Origin: Spirochaetota bacterium | GTDB taxonomy: Bacteria > Spirochaetota > Spirochaetia > DSM-27196 > PWMO01 | DNA length: 7,130 nt | Direction of reading: 5' to 3' | NCBI GenBank assembly: GCA_009908925.1 | Contig: JAAAOH010000080.1 | Coordinates: forward strand, 1-7,130 | Shown: positions 6,268 through 7,130 of the stretch, piece after piece | Position numbering within the stretch: the first letter of the stretch is position 1 | How the letters are laid out: the number at the start of each line of letters is the position of its first letter | Position numbers and translations under genes: made by a program | The notes under the pieces: generated by a model | Seen by the model: only the letters and a program-made list of their open reading frames with translations | Databases searched by the model: none | What the model was told of the DNA's origin: nothing

Positions 6268-6314
6268 CTTTCTATGAGGTTTTCCGTTCGAGAGACTCTT
6301 TGAAACCGGCATCT

Positions 6315-6346
6315 CTTGTCAAATTTTAAATTGAACTTGAAATTTG
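6315..6346 (+). repeat. AT-rich inverted repeat at the truncation point of the ATPase remnant
   Basis: CAAATTT (6320-6326) and AAATTTG (6340-6346) are exact reverse complements, 13 bases apart, inside a stretch almost free of G and C in an otherwise GC-rich area. Recognisable ATPase coding sequence begins directly at its right edge, after an in-frame TGA at 6338-6340. The inverted repeat is short and could be chance; the coincidence with the breakpoint is what makes it worth noting. Confidence 0.35.
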
Positions 6347-7130
6347 GTTCAGCGCCTGCCGGACTTGTTGTCCTGGGTTCAGGCATTCGCCGATCGAGAG
6401 AACAGCCCCGGACAGTTTGTTGTCACCGGGAGCAACCAACCGCTATTGGGTGAAGCTATTTCGCAGTCGCTGGCAGGACGCACAAGCGTACATCGACTTC
6501 TCCCACTGTCGATGGAAGAACTGGCGACGGCAGAGATATCGGCGTCGAGGGACGATCTGTTGGTAAACGGGTTCCTCCCGCGGCTCTACGACGCTTCGCT
6601 CCGGCCGGGGGAGTTCTACAGTGCCTATTTCGCGACCTACGTCGAGCGGGATCTCCGGCAGCTCATCAACGTCCGCGATCTGAGCCGTTTCGAAGCGTTC
6701 ATGCGACTTCTGGCGGGACGCGTAGGCCGGCTCATCAACCTCTCAGCCCTGAGTAACCATGTGGCAGTAACGTCGACAACTCTCGGTGATTGGTTGAGTG
6801 CTCTGGAGGCTTCGTTTCTCGTGCTGCGGGTCACCCCCTATCACGAAAACCTCGGGAAGCGTCTGGTCAAAACACCGAAACTCTACTTCACCGAGCCGGG
6901 ACTCCTGGCGTGGCACCCCCAGATCGAGACACCCGCCAGGCGGCGCGTGACCCGCTTCTCGGCAATATTTATGAAAATCTCGTTGTCGTCGAGGCGTTCA
7001 AGGCGGCCTACAATCGCGGCCTCGAAGTAGACCTGATCCGCGAGTTCCAGCGCCGCCCCTTCGCGATGGAGATCAAGGCCGCAGCAACATTCAGCCCCGA
7101 AATGCTTACTCAGCTGGAGCACTTCCGCCA
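6344..7130 (+). pseudogene. Decayed AAA_14/DUF4143 family ATPase, front missing and frame broken
   Basis: The first frame (6344 to about 6937) reads 'VQRLPDLLSWVQAFADREN', 'GQFVVTGSNQ', 'SQSLAGRTSVHRLLPLSMEE', 'GFLPRLY', 'YVERDLRQLINVRDLSRFE' and 'NLGKRLVKTPKLYFTEPGL'. This is the second half of the ATPase core plus most of the DUF4143 domain. The Walker A loop and the 'DE' of Walker B, which should stand directly before VQRLP, are absent, and a TGA closes the frame at 6338-6340. Near 6937 the homology moves to the -1 frame ('QAARDPLLGNIYENLVVVE', 'YNRGLEVDLI', 'EIKAAATFSP'), which stays open to the window edge. Between 'YNRG' and 'LEVDLI' (about 7020) the usual 'P.LYFYRD..G' of roughly 13-15 residues is missing. 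With no nucleotide-binding loop it cannot be a working ATPase. Such genes are accessory and often found broken. Confidence 0.88.

Noticed and set aside
6220..6312. N-terminal extension of the VWA protein by 31 residues to ATG 6312
   Set aside because: The extension would place a charged segment before a clear signal peptide, and the internal ATG at 6219 has a strong ribosome binding site at good distance.
1..7130. CRISPR array, tRNA, rRNA, or insertion sequence with transposase
   Set aside because: I found no regularly spaced repeats, no clover-leaf-like or rRNA-like segment, and no transposase motif or long terminal inverted repeats on either strand.

Overview
The window looks like a bacterial chromosome segment from a Gram-negative-type organism. 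The support is a TRAP transporter that needs a periplasmic binding protein, and a secreted VWA protein with a Sec signal peptide. I cannot name the species. Base composition is uneven. One 60-base sample inside the TRAP permease gene (1801-1860) is 40% G+C, one inside the dehydrogenase gene (3061-3120) is 57%, and one inside the VWA gene (5041-5100) is 72%. The window may therefore join segments of different history.

Left part (1-2615, plus strand): the end of a TRAP solute-binding protein gene (dctP) is followed by a 140-base gap holding two strong tandem hairpins. Then come dctQ and dctM, which overlap by four bases, and a small YcxB-like membrane protein gene 9 bases after dctM. This looks like one transcription unit for uptake of an organic acid or a similar carboxylated solute.

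Middle part (2642-3697, minus strand): a complete NAD(P)-dependent dehydrogenase of the malate/L-lactate dehydrogenase (Ldh2, YiaK/ComC) family converges on the TRAP operon. In E. coli the family member YiaK is encoded beside the TRAP transporter YiaMNO, so the two units here plausibly act on the same hydroxy/keto acid: TRAP imports it and the dehydrogenase oxidises or reduces it. Ten bases upstream of the dehydrogenase lies the C-terminal end of a LacI-type regulator whose front is missing.

Junk-like part (about 3846-4380): no intact gene. It holds short stretches that resemble pieces of unrelated proteins, in particular a plus-strand piece like the N-terminus of a histidine/aromatic ammonia-lyase. 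It ends in several hairpins and a T7-type terminator serving the next gene.

Right part (4381-6219, minus strand): one self-contained gene for a secreted protein with a VWA domain carrying a complete MIDAS metal site and a long propeller-like C-terminal half. It has a candidate promoter and a terminator of its own. Divergently from it (6344-7130, plus) lies a decayed AAA_14/DUF4143 ATPase gene that has lost its Walker A and B region, carries a -1 frameshift near 6937, and appears to have an in-frame internal deletion near 7020.

I see no clear evidence for a new multi-gene system. The points most worth a second look are the rearranged 3.7-4.4 kb junction, the secreted VWA-propeller protein flanked by gene remnants, the hairpins between dctP and dctQ, and the YcxB-like gene attached to a TRAP operon.
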